Assembly (NCBI GenBank): GCA_964569845.1
Contig: CAZMUQ010000041.1
Location: 1 to 9,392 of the forward strand
Reading direction: 5' to 3'
Origin: CAZMUQ01 sp964569845
GTDB lineage: Archaea; Thermoproteota; Bathyarchaeia; Hecatellales; Hecatellaceae
DNA: 9,392 nucleotides
This document shows positions 1 through 6,032 of the stretch, in pieces. Numbering within the stretch: the stretch's first letter is position 1; the number at the start of each line of letters is the position of its first letter. A program made the position numbers and the translations under genes. The notes beneath the pieces were generated by a model that was not told where the DNA came from, did no database searches, and worked only from the letters and a program-made list of their open reading frames with translations.

Positions 1-1
1 A

Positions 2-103
2 GCATTTTTCTCAGCCTTTGTTATGCCTTTAATTGTTTGCTTAATTGTAGGTTCTGGCTTATGGTTTTCTATTCTAACAATTATTGGGGGAATTTTTGGT
101 TGA
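2..103 (+). CDS. C-terminal end of a membrane protein (5' part outside window)
   Basis: The reading frame starting at base 2 is open from the window edge and codes for 33 residues before a TGA at 101-103. The residues are strongly hydrophobic, with one continuous membrane segment followed by a short GGIFG tail, which reads like the last transmembrane helix of an integral membrane protein. The stop overlaps the TTG start of the next gene (TTGA at 100-103), the usual sign of translational coupling within an operon. The same DNA in the +1 frame is also open, but gives a far less protein-like mix of Cys, Asn, Trp and Tyr. The family cannot be named from this fragment. Its partner suggests a small envelope-protein operon, and a LiaI/LiaF-like membrane domain is only one guess. 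Confidence 0.6.
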   Translation, partial: AFFSAFVMPLIVCLIVGSGLWFSILTIIGGIFG

Positions 104-939
104 ATACAAACTTTATTGTTGGAGTACTAATAATAGCAGTTTTACTTGGCGGAATAATTTCAACAGTAGCTTACCCAATAATTGTTGAGTTAAAACCTAA
201 GCCGGTGGAAAAGGTATTTGTAAAAGAATTTTTCACTGCATCCTTAGAGCCTGAGATTAAAAAGATTAGTTTAAATTTTTTAGTTAGGAGTGGTTCTTTA
301 AATTTAAGATTCACGGATGAACCAATAGCTTATAAATTTAAGTTTACCTCTAAAACTCCTATTAAACCTGAAATTGTTAAGCAAAAGGCTGGTAACCTTC
401 TAAAAATTTTTGTTTATGCTAATTCTTGTAAGATTGATATTTTATTAGGTAACAGATATGTTTACTCAGGAAACTTTACATTGTTTAGTGGTGGAGGGGA
501 AATAGAGCTTTCCAAGTATACAAACATTGAAAATTTTGATTTTAATCTTGGGCTTGGAGGATTAACAGTTAACATTTTCGATAACACATCCTTTAGTAAT
601 TTGAATATTAAGGTTTCTACTGGCGGTGTAGTGTTAAATGTTAAAGCAACAACTTTGCCAAAAAATTCAACCATAAATGTTAAAGTTGGTACTGGTGGAA
701 TTACTGTTCAACCAATAATGGTTTTAAATTCTGTTGGCTGTAAAATTAAAGGTTTTGTTGGTTTTGGTGGAATATCCCTAAACCAGCTACACTTTGAAGT
801 TATTAAAAAAACAAAAACAGAATGTGAAATTATAACTAAAAACTATGGGAAAGTTAAAACTAACCTAGATATAAACTTACATGTTAATGTTGGTGGAATA
901 CTATTAAACCGGGCCTTTCCAATGTTTGTTGGTGGATAA
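100..939 (+). CDS. Membrane-anchored beta-repeat protein (toastrack/DUF4097-like)
   Basis: This 279-residue protein of unknown function has an N-terminal hydrophobic anchor (about residues 5-26) followed by a soluble domain, probably outside the membrane. From about residue 125 on, short beta-strand units recur, each with a Gly-Gly followed by aliphatic residues: GG near 131, 153, 175, 199, 223 and 265, spaced about 22-24 residues except for the last. Such stacked Gly-Gly turns are typical of the beta-helical 'toastrack' domains (DUF4097/LiaF C-terminal type), so I assign that fold by pattern only. The frame is open upstream to base 1, with a possible TTG at 37, but the TTG at 100 is preferred. 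It overlaps the preceding stop as TTGA, has a G-rich stretch (86-90) at ribosome-binding distance, and puts the membrane helix at the N-terminus. Role in envelope sensing or stress response is inference. It is not an obvious enzyme, as no catalytic motif is visible. Confidence 0.72.
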   Translation: MNTNFIVGVLIIAVLLGGIISTVAYPIIVELKPKPVEKVFVKEFFTASLEPEIKKISLNFLVRSGSLNLRFTDEPIAYKFKFTSKTPIKPEIVKQKAGNLLKIFVYANSCKIDILLGNRYVYSGNFTLFSGGGEIELSKYTNIENFDFNLGLGGLTVNIFDNTSFSNLNIKVSTGGVVLNVKATTLPKNSTINVKVGTGGITVQPIMVLNSVGCKIKGFVGFGGISLNQLHFEVIKKTKTECEIITKNYGKVKTNLDINLHVNVGGILLNRAFPMFVGG

Positions 940-991
940 AAATTTAATTTATTTGTCCCTGTTATAGGAAAACTTTTGCTAACAATACCTG

Positions 992-997
992 TTTTTT
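992..997 (+). terminator. T-tract, possible transcription end
   Basis: Six consecutive T residues lie about 55 bases after the stop of the beta-repeat protein gene and before the AbrB-like gene. Archaeal RNA polymerase terminates at such T-runs without a required hairpin. No strong stem is seen in front of it, so this is a weak call. Confidence 0.3.
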
Positions 998-1049
998 CCT
1001 GATAAGAAGGTTAATAAATTTTTTATGCTTTAAAGTTTGCTGGTGGCGC

Positions 1050-1250
1050 TTGGGTAAATTTATTAAAATTGAGAAAGGTAAGCATCGTTGGAGAGTTACT
1101 ATACCTAAGGAGTTTCATCAAATAATTGGTGGTAATACCTTCATTTATATGGAGAAGGTTTACAAATTTTTAGTTCTAATCCCGCTAGATATTCCAACAT
1201 TTTCCCAATTAATCGAGAAAATTGAGAAAATTAAAGAAATGGGTATTTAA
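1050..1250 (+). CDS. Small AbrB/SpoVT-fold DNA-binding protein
   Basis: The 66-residue product matches the swapped-hairpin AbrB/MazE/SpoVT pattern: a first strand, then WRVTIPKEF (about residues 14-22), a short helix, and a second hydrophobic hairpin (about 30-47). A charged helical tail rich in Ile, Glu and Lys (50-66) may help it dimerise. Proteins of this family bind DNA as dimers, either as toxin-antitoxin antitoxins or as transcription regulators. The start is TTG at 1050, preceded by GGTGG at 1042-1046. A TTAATAAATT stretch at 1011-1020 could be its TATA box. No PIN, MazF or other toxin gene follows. The next gene is trpB2 on the opposite strand, so a free-standing regulator or an orphan antitoxin are both possible. 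Its targets cannot be told from the sequence. Confidence 0.75.
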   Translation: MGKFIKIEKGKHRWRVTIPKEFHQIIGGNTFIYMEKVYKFLVLIPLDIPTFSQLIEKIEKIKEMGI

Positions 1251-1270
1251 AAGACTTTTAAAATTTAATC

Positions 1271-1285
1271 AAAAAACAAGTTTTT
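1271..1285. terminator. Bidirectional A/T tract between convergent genes
   Basis: A near-perfect inverted A/T element (AAAAAACAAGTTTTT) gives a T5 run on the + strand 30 bases after the AbrB-like gene, and a T6 run on the - strand about 50 bases after trpB2. This suits archaeal T-tract termination from both sides. The two-base spacer makes a real hairpin unlikely, so the T-runs rather than a stem are the evidence. Confidence 0.4.
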
Positions 1286-1323
1286 ACTGGGAAAATGGGG
1301 AAAAGGGGAATTTAATAGGTGGT

Positions 1324-2712
1324 TTAGTATGGTAGATTTTTAAGCCATGGGTAAAGTTCCATAAGCCTCTTTATTGTTTTTTCTATCTCGTCTTTTGGAT
1401 ACTCGTATGGTTGAAGTTTATTTTCAAGATAATCTTCATAGGCTTTCATATCAAAGTATCCGTGACCTGAAAGTTGAAGAAGGATTGTTTTTTCCTCTCC
1501 TGTTTCTTTGCATTTTAATGCTTCATCAATAACAGCTTTAATTGCATGAGCAGGTTCAGGCGCAGGAAGTATTCCTTCGGTTTCTGCAAAAATTTTTGCA
1601 GCTTTAAAAACTTCAACCTGATTATAAGCTAATGCTTCAACTTCACCTAAGTTAACCAAAAAACAGAGAATAGGTGAATCTCCATGATACCTTAAGCCTC
1701 CAGCATGGATGGGTGGTGGAATAAAGCTATGTCCAAGTGTATACATTTTAAGTAAAGGTGTCATTCTTGCAGTATCTCCATGGTCATACATGTAGATACC
1801 TTTTGTTAAGGTTGGGCATGCTGTAGGTTCAACAGCAACAAATTTAACATCTTTTGGTGCTTTACCTGAAACTTTGTCATAGTAGAAGGGGAAGAATAAA
1901 CCTGAAAAACTACTTCCACCACCAACACAACCAAAAATAATATCCGGATAATCATCAACAATTTCAAACTGTTTTTTAGCTTCTAAACCCATAACTGTTT
2001 GATGTAAAAGTACATGGTTTAATACACTTCCAAGTGAATACTTTGTTTTTTCGCTTGTTACTGCATCTTCTATAGCTTCACTTATAGCTATACCTAAACT
2101 TCCAGGATTATCTGGATCCTTTTCTAGTATGCTTCTTCCAAAGCTTGTTCTATTACTTGGACTTGGAGTAACATCAGCACCCCAAACCTGCATAAGAAGC
2201 CTTCTGTATGGTTTTTGTTGGTAGCTAACCTTAACCATGTAAATTGTAGCTTTCATTCCAAACATTGCACAACCAAAAGCTAATGCTGAACCCCATTGCC
2301 CTGCACCTGTTTCTGTTGTTAACCTTTCAATCCCCTCCTTCATGTTAAAATAGGCTTGAGCAACAGCAGTATTTGGTTTGTGACTTCCAGGTGGGCTTAC
2401 TCCTTCATATTTATAGTAAATTTTTGCTGGTGTTTTTAGTGCTTTTTCAAGTCTTAAAGCTCTGTAAAGGGGTGTAGGCCTCCAAACCTGGTAAACTTCC
2501 TGAACTTCTTCAGGTATTGGGATCCATCTATCTTGGCTTAACTCTTGGCGTATAAGTTCCTTAGGGAAAATAGCCTCTAACTTCTCAGGTTTGATTGGTG
2601 CTTTAGTTTCAGGGTCTATTGGTGGAGGTAGAGGTTTAGGTAGGTCTGGGAGAATGTTATACCACTTGTTAGGTGTTTCTTCTGGTGGTAATATTATTCG
2701 TCTTAAAGTCAA
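1324..2712 (-). CDS. trpB2: Tryptophan synthase beta chain, class II (TrpB2)
   Basis: This is a PLP enzyme that joins indole with L-serine (or a related serine derivative) to give tryptophan. It belongs to the TrpB2 class common in archaea, which can work without a TrpA partner. With the chosen start it has 462 residues. The PLP lysine lies in SPPGSHKPNTA (Lys at about 112), the catalytic-Glu motif reads ETGAGQWG (about 134-141), and the phosphate-binding loop is GGGSSFSG (about 264-271). The extended Pro-rich N-terminus (PPEETPNKWYNILPDLP) is a TrpB2 hallmark. An in-frame ATG exists at 2733, but a GAGGTGA ribosome binding site lies inside that extension (2724-2718), five bases ahead of a TTG at 2712, so the TTG start is preferred. 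No other trp genes are present, which fits indole salvage or a dispersed pathway. It is transcribed divergently from an HTH-ACT regulator that may control it. Confidence 0.93.
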   Translation of the reverse strand: MTLRRIILPPEETPNKWYNILPDLPKPLPPPIDPETKAPIKPEKLEAIFPKELIRQELSQDRWIPIPEEVQEVYQVWRPTPLYRALRLEKALKTPAKIYYKYEGVSPPGSHKPNTAVAQAYFNMKEGIERLTTETGAGQWGSALAFGCAMFGMKATIYMVKVSYQQKPYRRLLMQVWGADVTPSPSNRTSFGRSILEKDPDNPGSLGIAISEAIEDAVTSEKTKYSLGSVLNHVLLHQTVMGLEAKKQFEIVDDYPDIIFGCVGGGSSFSGLFFPFYYDKVSGKAPKDVKFVAVEPTACPTLTKGIYMYDHGDTARMTPLLKMYTLGHSFIPPPIHAGGLRYHGDSPILCFLVNLGEVEALAYNQVEVFKAAKIFAETEGILPAPEPAHAIKAVIDEALKCKETGEEKTILLQLSGHGYFDMKAYEDYLENKLQPYEYPKDEIEKTIKRLMELYPWLKNLPY

Positions 2713-2717
2713 CTTTT

Positions 2718-2724
2718 TCACCTC
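2718..2724 (-). promoter_or_regulatory. Ribosome binding site that decides the trpB2 start
   Basis: GAGGTGA on the - strand is complementary to the 3' end of archaeal 16S rRNA. It sits five bases before the TTG at 2712 and inside the longer ATG-initiated reading frame, which argues for the shorter protein. Confidence 0.7.
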
Positions 2725-2737
2725 AATGCACATATAT

Positions 2738-2751
2738 GTTCATTTTTGAAC
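2738..2751. promoter_or_regulatory. Inverted repeat, candidate operator between trpB2 and the ACT regulator
   Basis: GTTCA-TTTT-TGAAC is a perfect 5-bp inverted repeat with a 4-base spacer. The flanks (ATAT on one side, CTATAT on the other) extend the symmetry with a one-base offset. It lies just downstream, in the trpB2 direction, of a TATA-like TTGTATATG (- strand, 2769-2761), close to where trpB2 transcription would begin. Binding there would block initiation. That the neighbouring HTH-ACT protein binds it is inference. Confidence 0.4.
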
Positions 2752-2774
2752 TATATTAGTCATATACAACATGC

Positions 2775-2781
2775 TTATATA
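2775..2781 (+). promoter_or_regulatory. TATA box of the HTH-ACT regulator gene
   Basis: TTATATA is centred about 27 bases before the ATG at 2805. Archaeal transcription starts about 25 bases after the TATA box, so the RNA would begin at or within a few bases of the start codon. No Shine-Dalgarno sequence is present in front of that ATG, which fits a leaderless mRNA. Confidence 0.5.
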
Positions 2782-2804
2782 CTTTTCTCCACATTTAACA
2801 ACAT

Positions 2805-3308
2805 ATGTGGCAAAAAGTATATGAAAAATTAAAAGAGTACCCTGAACGCCTTAATGTTGCAAAAGTTTTAATAGAAAATGGATTAAGCATTAGAGAAAGC
2901 AGAATATACTGCAACATGCTTGAAGTTTCAATTTCTGAAGTTGCCCGAGTTGCAAAAGTTGATAGAAGAACAGTAACCCAAACAATAAAGTTTATTGAAG
3001 CAGATCCCGAACTAAGCATAATATTCAGACATTTAAGGTCCGCTGGACATTCATTAAAAGATGTTGCAAAACATTTAAACCTTGGAGTTGTTGAAATAAC
3101 CCCAACAAGTGCAAGAATTCCAGGGATTCTTGCAAACTCAGCTAAAATATTGGCTGAGAGAAACATAAGCATTAGACAAGCTTTAGTAGATGACCCAGAA
3201 CTTTCACCAGAACCTAAACTTGTACTAATAGCTGAGAAAAAAATTCCAGGTGAACTCATACCGGAATTTTTAAGAATTAAAGGTGTTGAAAAAGTTTCAG
3301 TATATTAG
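2805..3308 (+). CDS. HTH and ACT-domain regulator of amino acid metabolism
   Basis: The 167-residue protein has an N-terminal helical region, a helix-turn-helix at about 42-64 (SISEVARVAKVDRRTVTQTI), and a C-terminal ACT-type domain (about 95-167). The ACT domain shows the usual first strand, the PGILANSAKILAE helix, and a closing strand KGVEKVSVY. ACT domains bind amino acids, so the protein should be a ligand-responsive DNA-binding regulator. It resembles the archaeal group described as 'predicted regulator of amino acid metabolism, contains ACT domain' (COG2150). No enzymatic domain is fused to it. It is divergent from trpB2 with under 100 bases between the starts, so tryptophan or another amino acid sensed by it could control trpB2; the ligand is not visible in the sequence. 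The ATG at 2805 is the first credible start and appears leaderless. Confidence 0.85.
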   Translation: MWQKVYEKLKEYPERLNVAKVLIENGLSIRESRIYCNMLEVSISEVARVAKVDRRTVTQTIKFIEADPELSIIFRHLRSAGHSLKDVAKHLNLGVVEITPTSARIPGILANSAKILAERNISIRQALVDDPELSPEPKLVLIAEKKIPGELIPEFLRIKGVEKVSVY

Positions 3309-3317
3309 CTAGGCTAA
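3305..3317 (+). terminator. Weak stem-loop at the end of the HTH-ACT gene
   Basis: TTAGC-TAG-GCTAA forms a 5-bp stem that overlaps the TAG stop and is followed by a pyrimidine-rich stretch and later T-runs. It may help end transcription, but the stem is short and the call is tentative. Confidence 0.25.
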
Positions 3318-3372
3318 GCTTTCTTCTACTAAGTTATACTCAAAAAAGTTTAGTTTTAGTTTTATAAATTTT

Positions 3373-3388
3373 TACTGCTTTTGCAGTA
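3373..3388 (-). terminator. Stem-loop right after the epimerase gene
   Basis: A perfect 6-bp inverted repeat with a 4-base loop (TACTGC and GCAGTA) begins three bases after the end of the epimerase gene. On the - strand it is followed by an A/T-rich stretch and a T6 run at about 3346-3341. It probably marks the 3' end of the mutase operon transcript, either as part of the terminator or as an end-protecting stem. Confidence 0.45.
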
Positions 3389-3391
3389 GCT

Positions 3392-3799
3392 TTAATCCTT
3401 CCCCTCTTCACATATTTCCAATAAAACACCGTATGTACTTTTGGGGTGTATGAATGCTATTTTAGCTCCATGGGCACCTCGTCTAGGTTTTTCATCTATA
3501 AGCCTTAAACCTTTTTCCTTAAGCTTTTTAAGCTCAGCTTCAATATCGTCTGTCTGGAAAGCTATATGCTGAATTCCTTCACCCCTACTTTCAATAAATT
3601 TTGCGATAGGCCCATTTGGATCTGTTGATTCTAGAAGTTCTATCCTTGTCTCACCAATCGGAATAAATGCTATTCTTACTTTTTGCTCCTCAACAACTTC
3701 AAATCCTTCAACACTTAAACCTAGAATATCCCTGTAAAGTTTTAATGCTTCATCAATACTTTTCACGGCAATACCTATATGGCTAACTTTTTTAATCAA
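3392..3799 (-). CDS. mce: Methylmalonyl-CoA epimerase
   Basis: This enzyme interconverts (R)- and (S)-methylmalonyl-CoA, feeding the mutase encoded just upstream in the same operon. The 135 residues form the glyoxalase/vicinal-oxygen-chelate fold with two beta-alpha-beta-beta-beta units. The opening HIGIAV supplies the first metal ligand (His7). GIQHIAF supplies the second-unit His78. The closing strand LLEIC supplies Glu128. Glu in the IELLE strand (about 54) is a likely further ligand. Length is normal for the family. The start is TTG at 3799, set by a strong AGGAGGTG site (3815-3808) eight bases ahead. That site overlaps the stop codon of the mutase large-subunit gene, and the two genes are only 14 bases apart, so translation is probably coupled. 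Confidence 0.94.
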   Translation of the reverse strand: MIKKVSHIGIAVKSIDEALKLYRDILGLSVEGFEVVEEQKVRIAFIPIGETRIELLESTDPNGPIAKFIESRGEGIQHIAFQTDDIEAELKKLKEKGLRLIDEKPRRGAHGAKIAFIHPKSTYGVLLEICEEGKD

Positions 3800-3807
3800 A
3801 AATGTTA

Positions 3808-3815
3808 CACCTCCT
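3808..3815 (-). promoter_or_regulatory. Strong ribosome binding site for the TTG-started epimerase
   Basis: AGGAGGTG on the - strand overlaps the TAG stop of the preceding mutase gene and sits eight bases before the TTG at 3799. It fixes the epimerase start, since the in-frame region upstream has no other start codon. Confidence 0.75.
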
Positions 3816-5469
3816 AAACTATTGTTAAAGCTTTATACTCTCCAAAAACCTCCCTAAGTATATTTGAGGTTTCACCTATAGTTGCATAGTTTTTAATTGC
3901 CTCAAAGGTAGCAGGCATAATATTTTCTCCCTTTTCAGCAGCTTTACGTAGCTTATTTAAAGCTTCTTCAACCTTTTTGTTATCTCTTTCCTTTTTAACC
4001 TTATTTAGCCTTTCAATTTGTCTTTTTCTAACTTCAGGATCAACTTTTAAGGTTGTAATAGGCATCTCTTCTTCTGTAACAAACTCATTTACACCAATAA
4101 TAATCTCTTTTTTACTTTCAACATCCTTCTGGTACTTGTATGCTGCATCAGCAATCTCCTTTTGGTAGAAGCCTTTCTCTATTGCTACCGGAGCACCACC
4201 CATTTCATCAATCTTATGTATATATTCCATAGCTTTTTCCTCAATTTGCTCAGTTAACCATTCAACATAATATGAACCTGCTAATGGATCTACTGTTGCA
4301 GTAACTTTGCTTTCATAAGCTATAATTTGTTGGGTTCTAACTGAAAGTGTAACTGCAAATTCTGTTGGAACAGCATAAGCTTCATCAAAAGAGTTTACAT
4401 GCAAAGATTGAGCTCCTCCAAGAACAGCAGCTAAAGCTTCAATAGTATTTCTCATGAGGTTAACGTATGGTTGTTGTGCTGTAAGAGTAACACCCGCAGT
4501 TTGAACATGGAATCTTAAAAGCATTGAGCGTGGATCTTTAGCTCCAAATCTTTCCTTCATAATTTTAGCCCAAAGTCTTCTTGCAGCTCTAAATTTAGCT
4601 ACCTCTTCAAAAAGGTCTCTTTGTGCTGCAAAGAAGAATGACAATCTTGGTGCAAACTTGTCTACAGGTATTCCTCTTTTAGTAACGTGGTCAACATATG
4701 CTATACCGTTTGCAAGTGTAAATGCAATTTCCTGTACCGCAGTACATCCAGCCTCCCTCATATGGTATCCGCTAATACTTATAGAATTAAATCTTGGAGC
4801 ATTTTGATAACACCACTCAATAACATCTCCAACAAGCCGCATTGAAGGTTCAGGTGGATAAATGTATGTTCCTCTTGCAACATACTCTTTAAGAATATCA
4901 TTTTGAACTGTTCCCCCTACTTTATCATTTGGAACATTTTGCATAGCAGCAACACAGAAATACATTGCCAAAACTTGTGGGCATGTTGAATTGATAGTCA
5001 TTGATGTTGTTATCTTTTCAAGTTCTATTCCTTCGAAAAGTATTTCCATGTCCTTTAAACTATCAATCGCAACACCAACCTTACCAACCTCAGCATAAGC
5101 CATTGGATGGTCAGAATCATAACCACACTGAGTTGGAAGATGGAAAGCTACACTTAAACCAGTTTGACCTTGGCTAATCAGGTACTTATACCTTTTATTG
5201 GTATCCTCTGCTGTTCCAAAACCAGCATACTGCCTTACAGTCCAAAGTCTTCCACGATACATTGTAGGATAAACTCCTCTTGTAAATGGATATTCTCCAG
5301 GAAAACCAATACTGCCTAAGTAATCCACATCTTTAATGTCTAAGGGTGTATAAAGAAGCTTAATTGGGATACCTGAACGGTTAATATATTCTCCAACCTT
5401 TTGGATGTCTTTAGCATTTTTAGTTTCCCAGCTTTTAAGTTCTTCAGCAATTTTTTCATAATCAACCAT
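3814..5469 (-). CDS. mcmA1: Methylmalonyl-CoA mutase, large catalytic subunit
   Basis: The 551-residue chain is the TIM-barrel catalytic part of an adenosylcobalamin-dependent mutase that interconverts succinyl-CoA and (R)-methylmalonyl-CoA. It lacks the B12-binding domain, which is a separate protein encoded directly upstream, as is normal for the split archaeal enzymes. Known substrate residues of the Propionibacterium enzyme align with a constant offset of eight: Tyr89 with Tyr81 in RQYAGF, Arg207 with Arg199 in ARGTYIYPP, and His244 with His236 in GYHMREAG. Isobutyryl-CoA and 2-hydroxyisobutyryl-CoA mutases replace the Tyr and Arg (Phe or Ile, and Gln), so methylmalonyl-CoA is the supported substrate. 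The start is ATG at 5469, three bases after the previous stop, with GGGGG at 5482-5478 as ribosome binding site. The gene is the middle member of the three-gene operon. Confidence 0.96.
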   Translation of the reverse strand: MVDYEKIAEELKSWETKNAKDIQKVGEYINRSGIPIKLLYTPLDIKDVDYLGSIGFPGEYPFTRGVYPTMYRGRLWTVRQYAGFGTAEDTNKRYKYLISQGQTGLSVAFHLPTQCGYDSDHPMAYAEVGKVGVAIDSLKDMEILFEGIELEKITTSMTINSTCPQVLAMYFCVAAMQNVPNDKVGGTVQNDILKEYVARGTYIYPPEPSMRLVGDVIEWCYQNAPRFNSISISGYHMREAGCTAVQEIAFTLANGIAYVDHVTKRGIPVDKFAPRLSFFFAAQRDLFEEVAKFRAARRLWAKIMKERFGAKDPRSMLLRFHVQTAGVTLTAQQPYVNLMRNTIEALAAVLGGAQSLHVNSFDEAYAVPTEFAVTLSVRTQQIIAYESKVTATVDPLAGSYYVEWLTEQIEEKAMEYIHKIDEMGGAPVAIEKGFYQKEIADAAYKYQKDVESKKEIIIGVNEFVTEEEMPITTLKVDPEVRKRQIERLNKVKKERDNKKVEEALNKLRKAAEKGENIMPATFEAIKNYATIGETSNILREVFGEYKALTIV

Positions 5470-5472
5470 GAT

Positions 5473-5907
5473 TTAAACCCCCTTCTTCAATTTTTTAACA
5501 TTCTCTTCTATATATCTAGCTATTTCTATGGTTGGTGTTCCTGGACCAAAAACCTCGTTAACTCCAACCTTTTTTAATTCTTCAGCATCCTCCTTAGGAA
5601 TTATACCTCCAACAAGTAGAAGTACATTTTTACCTGGTTCAAGCCCATTTTCTCTCATTTTTTCCACAACTTGTGGAATTAATGTATCATGTGCACCTGA
5701 AAGAATACTAAGTCCAATAACATCAACATCTTCTTGGATAGCTGTTTGTACTATTTGTTCAGGTGTTTGCCTTATACCAGTATAGATAACCTCCATTCCA
5801 GCATCTCTTAACCCTCTAGCAACAACTTTAGCTCCACGGTCATGCCCATCAAGACCAGGCTTAGCAATTAAAACTCTAATTTTTCTTTGTTGAAGTTCTA
5901 GACTCAA
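5473..5907 (-). CDS. mcmA2: Methylmalonyl-CoA mutase, B12-binding subunit
   Basis: The 144-residue Rossmann-like domain binds the corrinoid and pairs with the large subunit encoded next to it. The DxHxxG signature is present as DGHDRG at 20-25, where His22 is the lower cobalt ligand, with Lys16 and Asp20 forming the conserved triad. GLSILSGAH (65-73) and LLVGGIIP (97-104) line the nucleotide tail of the cofactor. Length equals that of stand-alone archaeal small subunits. It is the first gene of the operon. The start is TTG at 5907, with a modest AGGGTG site upstream, and a TATA-like element lies about 70 bases before it. Family membership is certain. That it serves the mutase downstream rather than another one rests on the 3-base spacing. 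Confidence 0.95.
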   Translation of the reverse strand: MSLELQQRKIRVLIAKPGLDGHDRGAKVVARGLRDAGMEVIYTGIRQTPEQIVQTAIQEDVDVIGLSILSGAHDTLIPQVVEKMRENGLEPGKNVLLLVGGIIPKEDAEELKKVGVNEVFGPGTPTIEIARYIEENVKKLKKGV

Positions 5908-5972
5908 ATTTTCACACCCTTCAATATCAAGCCAAAATTACTATTTTTTATTGAGTAGTTAAAGCTAAAAAG

Positions 5973-5981
5973 TTTTATATT
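5973..5981 (-). promoter_or_regulatory. TATA box of the mutase operon
   Basis: AATATAAAA on the - strand lies in the 125-base gap between the adenosyltransferase gene and the mutase operon, which otherwise holds only A/T-rich sequence. Transcription would begin near 5950, leaving a leader of about 40 bases that contains the weak ribosome binding site. This suggests the operon has its own promoter, although read-through from the adenosyltransferase gene is possible because no clear terminator is seen between them. Confidence 0.45.
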
Positions 5982-6032
5982 AATAACTTTAACCATAAAT
6001 CTGCGGATTTTTCCTTAGATAAATTTTTGCTG

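Noticed and set aside
37..99. N-terminal extension of the beta-repeat protein from TTG 37
   Set aside because: The extension is Cys/Asn/Trp-rich, places polar residues ahead of the anchor, and overlaps a well-formed transmembrane frame. The TTG at 100 is better supported.
462..674. 70-codon reading frame on the - strand opposite the beta-repeat gene
   Set aside because: It is antisense to a longer coherent protein, with no ribosome binding site and no family features.
2795..3259. 154-codon reading frame on the - strand opposite the HTH-ACT gene
   Set aside because: It is Ser-rich, resembles no family, and is fully antisense to a gene with clear HTH and ACT domains.
3977..4168. 63-codon hydrophobic frame on the + strand inside the mutase large-subunit gene
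   Set aside because: Its hydrophobic composition comes from the complement of Lys/Glu-rich codons, and the - strand gene is unmistakable.
5528..5785. 85-codon frame on the + strand inside the B12-binding subunit gene
   Set aside because: It is the antisense of a strongly conserved domain and has no independent features.
5908..6032. Possible cobalamin riboswitch or small RNA ahead of the mutase operon
   Set aside because: The 125 bases are A/T-rich with no B12-box-like sequence or extended stem, and the predicted leader is too short for such a riboswitch.
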